Assembly: GCF_900489465.1 (NCBI RefSeq)
Contig: NZ_UEFQ01000029.1
Coordinates: forward strand, 33,530 to 97,529
Direction: 5' to 3'
DNA: 64,000 nucleotides
Source of the DNA: Aequorivita sp. CIP111184
GTDB lineage: Bacteria; Bacteroidota; Bacteroidia; Flavobacteriales; Flavobacteriaceae
Positions 27,090 through 36,719 of this stretch are shown here, piece by piece (position 1 is the first letter of the stretch; every line of letters starts with the position of its first letter). Made by a program: the position numbers and the translations under genes. The notes under the pieces are model-generated. The model saw nothing but the letters and a program-made list of their open reading frames with translations. It was not told where the DNA came from and ran no database searches.

Positions 27090-27499
27090 GTAAAAAGGCA
27101 AAAGAAATAGTAAAGGATTTTTATAAGTCAGATATATTAAGAGATGAAACAGTCTTGGAGCGTTTCTTTCATCCAGATTTGGTACTTATTTGGAACAGCG
27201 CAAATGGCATGTCTATTATGCATTATGACGATATTGTAAACTTTTTTGGAGAGGTTAGGCGTTCTTATAACGACTTGAGGGTAGAGATAAGTCATTTATT
27301 GGCAGACGGTCCCCACGTTACCATTCGCTATAAATATTACATTCGCACTATGGAAAATCCAGATGAAGAATTAGGAATAGCACACTTTATCGCCATTTGG
27401 GAAATAAAGGACGATAAAATTTACAGAGGTTATCAAGTGAGTCAACCGGTAACTGATAAAGACGATACTCACGAAAGCTATCATAGAGTTAAGGTTTAA
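27086..27499 (+). CDS. NTF2-like (SnoaL-type) protein
   Basis: A 137-residue single-domain protein with the cone-shaped NTF2 fold: helical start KAKEIVKDFYKSDIL, LERFFHPDLVLIWNSANG, a helix (IVNFFGEVRRS) and a run of strands ending HFIAIWEIKDDKIYRGYQV. Members include enzymes and binding proteins, so the activity is unknown. Translational coupling to the lpxD-like gene (ATGA overlap) hints at a role tied to lipid or envelope metabolism, which is inference only. Confidence 0.82.
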   Translation: MSKKAKEIVKDFYKSDILRDETVLERFFHPDLVLIWNSANGMSIMHYDDIVNFFGEVRRSYNDLRVEISHLLADGPHVTIRYKYYIRTMENPDEELGIAHFIAIWEIKDDKIYRGYQVSQPVTDKDDTHESYHRVKV

Positions 27500-27527
27500 T
27501 ATCTTTTAAATCCGTCAACAAAAGCCG

Positions 27528-27535
27528 TATCTTTG
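27528..27535 (+). promoter_or_regulatory. -7 box of sucD
   Basis: TATCTTTG is a perfect TAnnTTTG. It lies 75 bases before the sucD ATG and 29 bases after the preceding stop codon, giving a leader of about 70 bases. Confidence 0.6.
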
Positions 27536-27610
27536 CCGCAATTATTAAAAATTCCAGAAAAGGTTTTGCTTCAATAATAAATAAAAATAATCATAAGAAA
27601 ATAATTAAAA

Positions 27611-28483
27611 ATGAGCGTTTTAGTAAATAAAAATTCAAAGATAATTGTTCAAGGATTTACTGGTAGTGAAGGTACTTTTCACGCCGAACAAATGATTGAG
27701 TACGGTACCAATGTTGTCGGAGGGGTAACCCCAGGAAAAGGTGGTCAAAAACATCTTGATAGACCTGTTTTCAATACCGTTTCAGAGGCTGTTGAAAAAA
27801 CGGGTGCTGATACGACTATAATTTTTGTTCCGCCGGCATTTGCCGCAGATGCCATTATGGAGGCAGCAGACGCTGGTATAAAAGTGATTATTACAATTAC
27901 TGAAGGAATTCCCGTAAAGGATATGATTACTGCTTCAGATTATATAAAAGATAGAGATTGTCGTCTTATTGGCCCTAACTGTCCTGGAGTTATTACACCC
28001 GGCGAAGCTAAAGTAGGTATTATGCCAGGTTTTGTTTTCAAAAAAGGAACAGTAGGTATTGTTTCAAAATCTGGAACGCTTACCTATGAAGCTGCAGATC
28101 AGGTTGTGAAGCAGGGTCTGGGAATTACAACAGCCATTGGAATTGGTGGTGATCCAATTATTGGAACCACAACAAAAGAAGCTTTGGAAATGTTGATTAT
28201 GGATCCCGAAAGCGAAGCTGTTGTAATGATAGGTGAAATTGGTGGGCAACTTGAAATTGACGCTGCCAATTGGTATAAAAATAGCGGTATTAAAAAACCT
28301 GTAATCGGTTTTATTGCTGGAGAAACTGCGCCTGCTGGACGTACTATGGGGCACGCGGGAGCAATTGTAGGTGGAAGTGATGACACTGCGCAGGCTAAGA
28401 AAAAAGTAATGCGCGAATGTGGTATTCATGTTGTTGAATCCCCAGCAGAAATAGGAAAAAAGGTAAAGGAAGTATTAGGCTAA
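27611..28483 (+). CDS. sucD: Succinate-CoA ligase, alpha subunit
   Basis: Tricarboxylic-acid-cycle enzyme that makes ATP or GTP from succinyl-CoA together with the beta subunit SucC, which is not in this window. The 290-residue protein has the CoA-binding domain (IVQGFTGSEGTFHAEQMIEYG), the ligase domain with LIGPNCPGVI, and the phosphorylated His H248 in TMGHAGAIVGG. Length is standard. It has its own promoter and a terminator 18 bases after the stop codon. Confidence 0.97.
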   Translation: MSVLVNKNSKIIVQGFTGSEGTFHAEQMIEYGTNVVGGVTPGKGGQKHLDRPVFNTVSEAVEKTGADTTIIFVPPAFAADAIMEAADAGIKVIITITEGIPVKDMITASDYIKDRDCRLIGPNCPGVITPGEAKVGIMPGFVFKKGTVGIVSKSGTLTYEAADQVVKQGLGITTAIGIGGDPIIGTTTKEALEMLIMDPESEAVVMIGEIGGQLEIDAANWYKNSGIKKPVIGFIAGETAPAGRTMGHAGAIVGGSDDTAQAKKKVMRECGIHVVESPAEIGKKVKEVLG

Positions 28484-28501
28484 CACTATAATATATTTAA
28501 T

Positions 28502-28533
28502 AAAAGCTCTGTGAAATTCACAGGGCTTTTTTT
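28502..28533 (+). terminator. Intrinsic terminator after sucD
   Basis: AAAAGCTCTGTGA pairs with TCACAGGGCTTTT (one G-U pair) around a tiny loop and is followed by a T run. Confidence 0.88.
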
Positions 28534-28556
28534 ATGGAGAACCCGCAACCTTTTGT

Positions 28557-28591
28557 TATATTTGAATCCCCGCCTTTTGCGGTTTTTTAAT
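28557..28591 (+). promoter_or_regulatory. -7 box followed at once by a small hairpin and T-tract
   Basis: TATATTTG (28557-28564) is a perfect -7 box. Six bases later CCGC-CTTTT-GCGG is followed by TTTTTTAATT, a minimal terminator-like hairpin that would lie at the very start of the transcript. fabG starts 61 bases further on. It may be an early-termination control or a chance match. Confidence 0.3.
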
Positions 28592-28599
28592 TAATAAAT

Positions 28600-28623
28600 G
28601 TCTGGTCGAGCAGAGTCGAGACC
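28600..28623. repeat. Dispersed palindromic repeat, copy R1
   Basis: GTCTGGTCGAGCAGAGTCGA followed by GACC: imperfect dyad, related in sequence to the CTCGACTGCGCTC elements at 40049, 59130, 59168 and 63405. It lies in the fabG leader. Confidence 0.5.
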
Positions 28624-28651
28624 TTTTTAGTTTAAATCGAAATATATTAAT

Positions 28652-29398
28652 ATGAAATTACTGGAAGGAAAAACAGCAATTATCACAGGCGGTAGCCGCG
28701 GAATTGGAAAAGGAATCGTTGAAACATTTGCCCAACATGGCGCCAATGTGGCTTTTACTTATAGCTCCTCGGCGGAAGCAGCAAATGCTTTAGCAGATGA
28801 AGTTTCAAAAACTGGCGTAAAAGCAAAAGCATATAAAAGTGATGCAGCTTCTTATGACGAATCCCAAAAATTGGCTGAAGAGGTTTTAAAAGACTTCGGG
28901 AGCATCGATATTCTTGTAAACAACGCCGGAATAACGAAGGACAATCTGTTGATGCGTATTTCCGAAGCAGATTTTGATAAAGTAATTGAAGTAAATCTAA
29001 AGTCGGTTTTTAATATGACCAAAGCTGTGCAGCGGGCAATGCTGAAACAACGCAAAGGCTCCATCATCAATATGAGTTCTGTTGTGGGAGTAAAAGGAAA
29101 TGCTGGACAAACAAATTACGCAGCTTCAAAAGCAGGTATTATAGGTTTTACGAAATCCGTTGCTTTGGAATTAGGTTCCCGAGATATACGTTGTAACGCC
29201 ATTGCACCTGGTTTCATTGAAACTGAAATGACGGGAAAACTGGATGAAGCCACGGTACAAGGCTGGCGCGAAGCCATCCCGTTAAAACGCGGTGGCTCTC
29301 CCGAAGATATTGCGAATGCTTGTGTTTTCTTTGCAAGCGACCTTTCCGCTTATGTTACTGGCCAAGTATTGAATGTAGATGGTGGAATGCTTACTTAA
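28652..29398 (+). CDS. fabG: 3-oxoacyl-ACP reductase FabG
   Basis: NADPH-dependent reduction of 3-oxoacyl-ACP in fatty-acid elongation. The 248-residue short-chain dehydrogenase has the cofactor motif GGSRGIGKG near residue 11, the NNAGIT segment, the catalytic Ser in MSSVVG, Y156 and K160 in NYAASKAG, and the C-terminal YVTGQVLNVDGGM that is typical of FabG rather than other dehydrogenases. Length is standard. The gene stands alone between sucD and the VWA membrane-protein gene. Confidence 0.93.
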   Translation: MKLLEGKTAIITGGSRGIGKGIVETFAQHGANVAFTYSSSAEAANALADEVSKTGVKAKAYKSDAASYDESQKLAEEVLKDFGSIDILVNNAGITKDNLLMRISEADFDKVIEVNLKSVFNMTKAVQRAMLKQRKGSIINMSSVVGVKGNAGQTNYAASKAGIIGFTKSVALELGSRDIRCNAIAPGFIETEMTGKLDEATVQGWREAIPLKRGGSPEDIANACVFFASDLSAYVTGQVLNVDGGMLT

Positions 29399-29466
29399 AA
29401 AAGTGTTCAGTGGCATTAATCAGTAGCTTATAAACCCTTCAACTTTTAAACTTATAAAATTTTTAA

Positions 29467-31500
29467 GTGACCACAGAAACCATACTTTATATAATTATCG
29501 CCGGAGTAATCTCAATTGCTCTGGCGGTTTTTATGTATGGTTATAAGTCAAAGCAAAAAGGCTCATTACGGTGGATTTTTGGGATACTTCGTTTCATCAC
29601 GCTTTTTTCAATCCTACTTTTAATTATTAATCCAAAATTTAAAAGTGAAACATATACCATTGAAAAGCCGAAACTACCTGTTCTTATTGATAATTCCGCG
29701 TCAGTAGGGGAGTTGAACCAAAAGAAAAATGTTTCAACTTTACTTCAAAAAATTAAAGATAATAACGAACTTAACGATAAATTTGATGTTTCCTATTATT
29801 CCTTCGGAAATGATTTTCGTGAAACCGATTCTCTTTCTTTTGACGAAAAAAACACCAATATTTCCAAAGCACTATCTTCTGTAAACGAACTTTTCAAAAA
29901 CCAAACGGCTCCAACCATCCTAATTACAGATGGCAATCAAACCCTGGGCAACGATTACGAATTTTCTTCAGCAATCATCAAAAATCAAATCTATCCCGTC
30001 ATTCTTGGCGATTCAATAAAATATACCGATCTAAAAATTGAACAGCTAAACACTAATCGTTACGCTTTTTTAAAAAATCAATTTCCGATAGAAGTTATTC
30101 TAAATTATAGCGGAACAAACCCTGTAAATTCAGAGTTTATAGTTACACAGGGCGCTGCAATCGTATATCGTTCAAATATTTCGTTCAGCGAAAATGAAAA
30201 CTCAAAAACGTTAAATTTCACACTTCCCGCAAACTCAGTAGGGCTCCAAAAATATAATACTCAAATTCTTCCGCTTGCGGATGAAAAGAACAAAAAGAAT
30301 AATAACAAACAATTCGCTGTTGAAGTAATTGATCAAGCTACAAATGTTTTGGTAGTAAGTAAAATTACCCATCCAGATTTGGGTGCGCTAAAAAAGGCTA
30401 TTACTAAAAATGAGCGACGCACCGTTACTTTTAAAAAACCTACTGAAGCGGTAAATATTCTCAATGATTTTCAACTTGTTATCCTTTATCAGCCCGACAG
30501 AAGTTTCGCCTCGATTTTTTCAGAAATTGAAAAGAGCAACAAAAACACTTGGGTAATCTCTGGCCTTCAAACGGATTGGTATTTTTTAAACGGCGCCCAA
30601 GACAACTTCAAAAAAGAAGCCTCCAACCAAAGTGATGATGTGCAGGCTGTGCTCAATACTAATTACGGCACTTTTGCGGTGGAGGATATTGGATTTGATA
30701 ATTTTCCGCCTTTACATACTGATTTTGGTGCATTGACAATCAGCGTTCCCAATGAGGTAATGTTAGAACAGACTGTAAGCGGAATTGCAAACGGAAATCC
30801 GTTGCTCGCTACAATGGAGATAAATGCCAAGCGCGATGCAATTTGGGACGGCGAAGGGTTTTGGCGTTGGCGCGCACGTAGTTTTGTTGAAACGGAAAGC
30901 TTCCAAAGTTTCGATGATTTTATAGGGAATCTTGTGCAGTATCTCGCTTCAAACAAACGCCGAACCAGGCTGGAGGTGTCTTCGGAAACCTTTTATTACA
31001 ATAACAGTCCAATAAAAATTTCGGCTCAGTATTTCGACAAAAATTATATTTTCGACAATCGTGCATCGCTTAATATTACGGTTAAAAATAAGGAGACCGA
31101 AAAGCAAACCGTATTTCCAATGCTTTTGCGAAACAATTATTTCGAAGTTGATTTAAACAGTATTCCGGCCGGGGAATATAACTATACTGTTTCGGTTTTA
31201 AATGAGGCAGTTTCCAGCAGTGGTAACTTCACCATGTTAGATTTTAATGTGGAACAACAATTCCTCAATGCAGATGTAGCAAAACTTCGCCGTGTAGCAC
31301 AAAACACAAATGGAATAGCTTATTTTTCAACACAGAGCGATTCTTTAATTAATGCGTTAGTTTCAAATACTAACTATAAAAACATTGAAAGAAGCGAACA
31401 AAAAGTGGTACCTTTGATCGATTGGAAATATCTCCTCGCACTTATTGTTCTAGCCCTCGCTGCAGAATGGTTTATCAGAAAATATAACGGACTTATCTAA
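29467..31500 (+). CDS. VWA-like membrane protein, function unknown
   Basis: A 677-residue protein with two N-terminal membrane helices (about 5-24 and 35-57), a large extracytoplasmic part and a C-terminal helix (about 655-672). After the second helix PVLIDNSASVG contains the MIDAS-like D75-x-S77-x-S79, and TILITDGNQTLG further on fits the VWA fold. The remainder holds beta-sandwich-like regions and a segment near WVISGLQTDWYFL resembling the amidotransferase-like fold in large Bacteroidetes VWA proteins. It may assemble other envelope proteins, but no partner is evident. The start is GTG at 29467, 68 bases after fabG; the SPFH gene follows after 25 bases. Confidence 0.75.
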   Translation: MTTETILYIIIAGVISIALAVFMYGYKSKQKGSLRWIFGILRFITLFSILLLIINPKFKSETYTIEKPKLPVLIDNSASVGELNQKKNVSTLLQKIKDNNELNDKFDVSYYSFGNDFRETDSLSFDEKNTNISKALSSVNELFKNQTAPTILITDGNQTLGNDYEFSSAIIKNQIYPVILGDSIKYTDLKIEQLNTNRYAFLKNQFPIEVILNYSGTNPVNSEFIVTQGAAIVYRSNISFSENENSKTLNFTLPANSVGLQKYNTQILPLADEKNKKNNNKQFAVEVIDQATNVLVVSKITHPDLGALKKAITKNERRTVTFKKPTEAVNILNDFQLVILYQPDRSFASIFSEIEKSNKNTWVISGLQTDWYFLNGAQDNFKKEASNQSDDVQAVLNTNYGTFAVEDIGFDNFPPLHTDFGALTISVPNEVMLEQTVSGIANGNPLLATMEINAKRDAIWDGEGFWRWRARSFVETESFQSFDDFIGNLVQYLASNKRRTRLEVSSETFYYNNSPIKISAQYFDKNYIFDNRASLNITVKNKETEKQTVFPMLLRNNYFEVDLNSIPAGEYNYTVSVLNEAVSSSGNFTMLDFNVEQQFLNADVAKLRRVAQNTNGIAYFSTQSDSLINALVSNTNYKNIERSEQKVVPLIDWKYLLALIVLALAAEWFIRKYNGLI

Positions 31501-31525
31501 AAATTTAATCAATAGAAAAAAATAT

Positions 31526-32341
31526 ATGGAAAAATTACCTAAACTCACAATACCCGTAATCGTAGGGGTTATTTTGCTTATTATCTTAGTATCAAAATCT
31601 TCTGTAACTATTAATTCTGGTCACGCTGGAGTGCTTTATGAAACTTTCGGCAACGGTGTGGTAACAGACGAACCACCTTTGGGTGAAGGTTTTCATATAA
31701 TAGCTCCTTGGAACAAAGTTTTTGTTTACGAAATACGTCAGCAGGAACTTAGCGAAAAAATGCAGGTACTTTCCTCTAACGGACTTGAAATAAAATTAGA
31801 TGCCTCTGCTTGGTACCAACCTATACGCAAGGATGTAGCTAAACTTCACCAAGAAAAAGGAGAGGATTATTTGCAACGTGTCATTCAACCAGCTATTAGA
31901 AGTGCTGCAAGAAGCGTGGTGGGACGTTACACTCCAGAACAATTATATTCTACAAAGCGTGATGCAATACAAGAAGAAATTTTTGAAGAAACAAAGAAAA
32001 TTTTGGACGAGCAACATATACAATTAAACCAAATTTTGGTTCGCGATGTAACGCTTCCATCAACAATAAAAGATGCTATTGAGCGTAAGCTAAAGCAAGA
32101 GCAGGAATCTTTGGAATATGAATTTAGACTGGTAACAGCAGATAAAGAAGCCCAAAAGGTGCGTATTGAAGCTCAAGGTAAAGCAGATGCAAATGCAATT
32201 TTAAGTGCATCACTAACAGACAAGGTTCTTCAGGATAAAGGTATTGACGCCACTTTAGAGCTTGCAAAATCACCAAATGCTAAAGTAGTGATTGTTGGTT
32301 CGGGCGATAGTGGACTTCCTTTGATTTTAGGAAATAACTAA
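31526..32341 (+). CDS. Prohibitin-like SPFH-domain protein
   Basis: A 271-residue membrane-anchored protein with one N-terminal helix (about 7-25), the SPFH/band 7 domain (about 27-200, GHAGVLYETFGNGVVTDEPP, LDASAWYQP, VVGRYTPEQLYSTKRD) and a coiled-coil helix with alternating charge (KLKQEQESLEYEF then ADKEAQKVRIEAQGKADA). Bacterial members form large rings that organise membrane microdomains or sequester proteases such as FtsH. The 25-base gap after the VWA gene suggests cotranscription; a terminator follows. Confidence 0.92.
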   Translation: MEKLPKLTIPVIVGVILLIILVSKSSVTINSGHAGVLYETFGNGVVTDEPPLGEGFHIIAPWNKVFVYEIRQQELSEKMQVLSSNGLEIKLDASAWYQPIRKDVAKLHQEKGEDYLQRVIQPAIRSAARSVVGRYTPEQLYSTKRDAIQEEIFEETKKILDEQHIQLNQILVRDVTLPSTIKDAIERKLKQEQESLEYEFRLVTADKEAQKVRIEAQGKADANAILSASLTDKVLQDKGIDATLELAKSPNAKVVIVGSGDSGLPLILGNN

Positions 32342-32373
32342 GTTTTCAATAGAAAATTAAACCATAAATAAAG

Positions 32374-32403
32374 AAACCTTCCCATCGCGGAAGGTTTTTT
32401 TTA
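32374..32403 (+). terminator. Intrinsic terminator after the SPFH gene
   Basis: AAACCTTCC (32374-32382) pairs with GGAAGGTTT (32389-32397) around a 6-base loop, followed by T5. It lies 32 bases after the stop codon, between convergent genes. Confidence 0.9.
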
Positions 32404-32437
32404 TGGCGTAATTGCAGGTCTTTCATTAATTTTTTCT

Positions 32438-34189
32438 TCACTTCCGTTTCCAAAGCTTAAAGATGAAAAAGGCCGAAATCACAGCGATGCCAATAAGGAT
32501 AGTCGCGCCCATTACGTTTCCGTAAATTACATAACCCGTAGCAAATAGAGATGTATACACAAAAACAATCCCCAGTAGCATAGACGCAAAGTCTATGGTA
32601 AAGACATCGTGACTTTCTTTTAGAGAAATATTTGCTTTTGCAGCAACGCTTTTAAAGTTTTTCCAACCATTTCCGTAAGGTGTAATAGCATTGTAAAAAT
32701 TAGCGAGCGTCTTTGTATCAGTAGGGCGCGTGAAAAAAGTAACGGCAATCCAGCTAATAGTTGTTATGGCTACTCCAATTACCAATTTCTCATAAGGTTC
32801 CAGTCCCATTTCTACAAAATTAAAAACAATCGCCACGATAAAAGAAACCGCCATTCCGGTAATTTCACTATAAGCATTTACGCGCCACCAAAACCAGCGA
32901 AGAATAAAAATCAATCCAGTTCCCGCACCAATTTGAAGAAGGATTGCAAAGGTTTCCAAAGCGCTACTTAGCACCAAAGCAAGCAAAGCTGAAAAAGCCA
33001 TTAATAAAACTGTAGAGAGCTGCCCAACGCGAACAAGTTCCTTTTCAGAAGCTTCTGGTTTCACAAATCTTTTATAAAAATCCAGTGATATATAAGAAGA
33101 GCCCCAATTGAGATGCGTTGAAATAGTACTCATAAAAGCAGCAATTAAAGAAGCCACGACCAAGCCGAGAAGACCCGCGGGCAATTTTGTTAGCATCGCG
33201 GAATACCCAAGATCGTGTCCTAAAACCGCATTTGGAAATTGAGCTTGGATATCCGACAGTTGAGGATAAACGACCAATGAAGCGAAAGCAATTAATATCC
33301 ACGGCCAAGGGCGTAGTGCATAATGCATAATATTAAAAAGTAGGGTAGCGCCAATTGCATTTTTTTCATCCTTGGCGGAAAGCATCCGTTGCGCAATATA
33401 ACCACCCCCGCCTGGTTCAGCACCGGGATACCAAACGCTCCACCACTGCACCGCAATAGGAATAATAAGAAGCACTAATAGAGTGTTTGTATCTCCAAAA
33501 TCTGGTAGAAAATTTAATTTATCTGAAACATTTTCATTTGCTAAAAGCTTTTGTAAGCCACCAACTTCTGGTAAGTTCACAATATAATAAGCAGCCCAAA
33601 CAGAACCAATCATTGCAACAATGAACTGAAGAAAATCTGTAAAGATAACCCCGCGTAAACCTCCGATTGAACTGTATATAACCGTAACAATAGAAGCATA
33701 TAAAACACATTCCCAAGGCGCAAGATTAAAAAGTACGCCGCCAATTTTTATAGCTGCCAAACATACCGAAGCCATAATCATCACATTGAAGAAAACCCCC
33801 AAATAAATTGCCCTAAACCCCCGTAAAAAAGCGGCAGGTTTTCCACTATAGCGCATTTCATAAAACTGAAGATCGGTAAGAACTTTACTTCTTCGCCAAA
33901 GCTTTGCGTAAACAAAAACGGTCAACATTCCGGTTATCAAAAAAGTCCACCACACCCAGTTTCCCGAAACACCGTTCTGTCTAACAATATCTGTAACTAA
34001 GTTGGGTGTATCTGCAGAAAAGGTTGTGGCAACCATAGAAATTCCCAGCAACCACCAAGGCATATTTCTGCCAGAAAGGAAGAATTCCTGCGTGTTCTTT
34101 CCAGACTTTTTTGCTACTACAATCCCAATAACTAAGAAAATAACAAAAAATGAAATGATTAAAATCCAATCAAGCGTGGCTAAATGCAT
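32438..34189 (-). CDS. Sodium/solute symporter (SSS family)
   Basis: A 583-residue inner-membrane transporter with about 14 predicted helices, using the sodium gradient for uptake. Family landmarks are the N-terminal FFLSGRNMPWWLLGISMVA, TFSADTPNLVTDIVRQNGV (first unwound helix), YSSIGGLRGVIFTDFLQF (the SSS signature region) and AAFMSTISTHLNWGSSYISLDFY with the conserved Na-site Ser and Thr. The substrate (sugar, vitamin or organic acid) cannot be read from sequence. It is convergent with the SPFH gene and divergent from the his operon. Confidence 0.93.
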   Translation of the reverse strand: MHLATLDWILIISFFVIFLVIGIVVAKKSGKNTQEFFLSGRNMPWWLLGISMVATTFSADTPNLVTDIVRQNGVSGNWVWWTFLITGMLTVFVYAKLWRRSKVLTDLQFYEMRYSGKPAAFLRGFRAIYLGVFFNVMIMASVCLAAIKIGGVLFNLAPWECVLYASIVTVIYSSIGGLRGVIFTDFLQFIVAMIGSVWAAYYIVNLPEVGGLQKLLANENVSDKLNFLPDFGDTNTLLVLLIIPIAVQWWSVWYPGAEPGGGGYIAQRMLSAKDEKNAIGATLLFNIMHYALRPWPWILIAFASLVVYPQLSDIQAQFPNAVLGHDLGYSAMLTKLPAGLLGLVVASLIAAFMSTISTHLNWGSSYISLDFYKRFVKPEASEKELVRVGQLSTVLLMAFSALLALVLSSALETFAILLQIGAGTGLIFILRWFWWRVNAYSEITGMAVSFIVAIVFNFVEMGLEPYEKLVIGVAITTISWIAVTFFTRPTDTKTLANFYNAITPYGNGWKNFKSVAAKANISLKESHDVFTIDFASMLLGIVFVYTSLFATGYVIYGNVMGATILIGIAVISAFFIFKLWKRK

Positions 34190-34306
34190 AAAAAGTCTTG
34201 TTTTTACGGGGTTCTATAAATGCTCCGGTTAAAGTAAATAAATAGAATCAAAAATTAATAAATCGTTAAATTTAATATTCACAGTTTTTTAAACATAATT
34301 TTTGTT

Positions 34307-34314
34307 TAGATTTG
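34307..34314 (+). promoter_or_regulatory. -7 box of the his operon
   Basis: TAGATTTG is a perfect TAnnTTTG, 11 bases before the ATG of the His leader peptide, placing the transcript start about 5 bases ahead of that ATG. Confidence 0.6.
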
Positions 34315-34325
34315 TCTCCAGAATT

Positions 34326-34382
34326 ATGAACAGAACAAGTTTACATCATCACCATATTAAATTCTTTGCTCACGCGAGGTGA
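34326..34382 (+). CDS. hisL: Histidine operon leader peptide
   Basis: An 18-codon frame, MNRTSLHHHHIKFFAHAR, with four consecutive His codons and a fifth at position 16. It lies between the his promoter and a perfect terminator hairpin, ahead of hisG. In the classical attenuation mechanism, ribosome stalling at the His codons when charged histidyl-tRNA is scarce prevents the terminator from forming. The position, codon run and hairpin together make this a confident call, even though the peptide shows no homology beyond its His run. Confidence 0.9.
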   Translation: MNRTSLHHHHIKFFAHAR

Positions 34383-34446
34383 TATGGTTATTGTGTAAAT
34401 CCAACAATATTCTAAACCCGTTTGAGCAATCAAACGGGTTTTTTTA
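34383..34446 (+). promoter_or_regulatory. his attenuator: antiterminator region and terminator
   Basis: AAACCCGTTTG (34414-34424) and CAAACGGGTTT (34431-34441) form a perfect 11-bp stem with a 6-base loop and a T-tract to 34445. Just upstream TATTGT and ACAATA, flanked by GGT and ACC, can pair in a competing hairpin that captures the AACC of the terminator's 5' arm. A further pairing of ATCACC in the His codon run with GGTGAT overlapping the leader stop codon could be the pause hairpin. The competing structures are hand-folded. Confidence 0.8.
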
Positions 34447-34478
34447 TTCCTATAACTCAACTAAATAGTTTTTTAAAA

Positions 34479-35336
34479 ATGAAAAAATTAAAAATCGCTG
34501 TACAGAAATCGGGTCGTCTTCACGATGAATCCCTTGCGCTTCTAAAGGATTGCGGAATTTATATTGACAATGGTCGCGACCAATTGAAAGCCCCTGCTAC
34601 CAATTTTCCACTGGAAATTTATTACCTGCGAAATGGCGACATTCCTCAGTATTTAAAAGATGGCGTTATAGATTGCGCTATTATAGGCGAGAATCTATTG
34701 GTTGAAAAAGGAGATGGCATCACGATAGCCGGCCGCTTGGGATTCTCAAAATGCCGGGTTTCGCTGGCTGTTTCAAAGTTTTTTGAATACGATTCTATTA
34801 AGGATTTAAATGGAAAGCGAATCGCGACTAGTTACCCCGAAACAACGCGGAATTACCTAAAACAAAATGGAGTAGAGGCAGAGCTCCACATTATTAATGG
34901 TAGCGTGGAAATTGCACCCAATATTGGTCTTGCCGATGCTATTTGCGATATCGTAAGCAGCGGTAGCACACTTTTTAAAAACAATTTGAAAGAAGTGGAG
35001 GTTATCCTTAAAAGTGAAGCAGTGTTAGCTGTATCGCCGACTATTTCAGAAAATACGGGTAAAATTTTAAAGAAACTTCGTTTCAGAATTGAATCTGTTT
35101 TACAAGGCCGCGATTCCCGCTATGTTCTTTTGAATGCTCCAAACGATAAAATTGAAGATATTATTAAAATCCTTCCAGGAATGAAAAGCCCCACTTTACT
35201 TCCCTTAGCAAAAGAAGGCTGGAGCAGCATTCATTCTGTAGTAAATAGAGATGTTTTTTGGGATGTAATTGAAGAACTCAAAGAAGCGGGAGCCGAAGGA
35301 ATTTTAGTCTGTCCAATTGAAAAAATGATAGTTTGA
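34479..35336 (+). CDS. hisG: ATP phosphoribosyltransferase HisG (long form)
   Basis: First, committed step of histidine synthesis: condensation of ATP with PRPP. The 285-residue protein is the long form, with the catalytic core (KIAVQKSGRLHDESLALLKDCGI, DCAIIGENLLVEKG, ADAICDIVSSGSTLF for PRPP binding) and the C-terminal ACT-like regulatory domain (about 210-285, LPGMKSPTLLPLAKEGWSS), so feedback inhibition by histidine is expected. The ATG at 34479 follows the attenuator by 33 bases; an upstream in-frame TTG lies inside the terminator and is rejected. hisD follows after 84 bases. Confidence 0.97.
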   Translation: MKKLKIAVQKSGRLHDESLALLKDCGIYIDNGRDQLKAPATNFPLEIYYLRNGDIPQYLKDGVIDCAIIGENLLVEKGDGITIAGRLGFSKCRVSLAVSKFFEYDSIKDLNGKRIATSYPETTRNYLKQNGVEAELHIINGSVEIAPNIGLADAICDIVSSGSTLFKNNLKEVEVILKSEAVLAVSPTISENTGKILKKLRFRIESVLQGRDSRYVLLNAPNDKIEDIIKILPGMKSPTLLPLAKEGWSSIHSVVNRDVFWDVIEELKEAGAEGILVCPIEKMIV

Positions 35337-35420
35337 AATACGAGGTGCGAAATACGAAATGTGAATCACAAAGTACGAACGAAGAGGGATGAAATGTAAG
35401 TTCTAAATACAATACTTAAG
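35337..35420. repeat. Degenerate TACGAA-type tract between hisG and hisD
   Basis: The spacer contains several imperfect copies of a TACGAA/TGCGAA-like word (AATACGAGG, GTGCGAAATACGAAATGTG, AGTACGAACGAAG). It is the only gap of more than 25 bases inside the his operon. It resembles short-period tracts elsewhere in this window. Confidence 0.35.

Positions 35421-36711
<1,291 letters not shown>

Positions 36712-36719
<8 letters not shown>

Noticed and set aside
34422..34478. N-terminal extension of HisG from a TTG
   Set aside because: It would start inside the attenuator hairpin, and HisG proteins begin at MKKLKIAVQKSGR.
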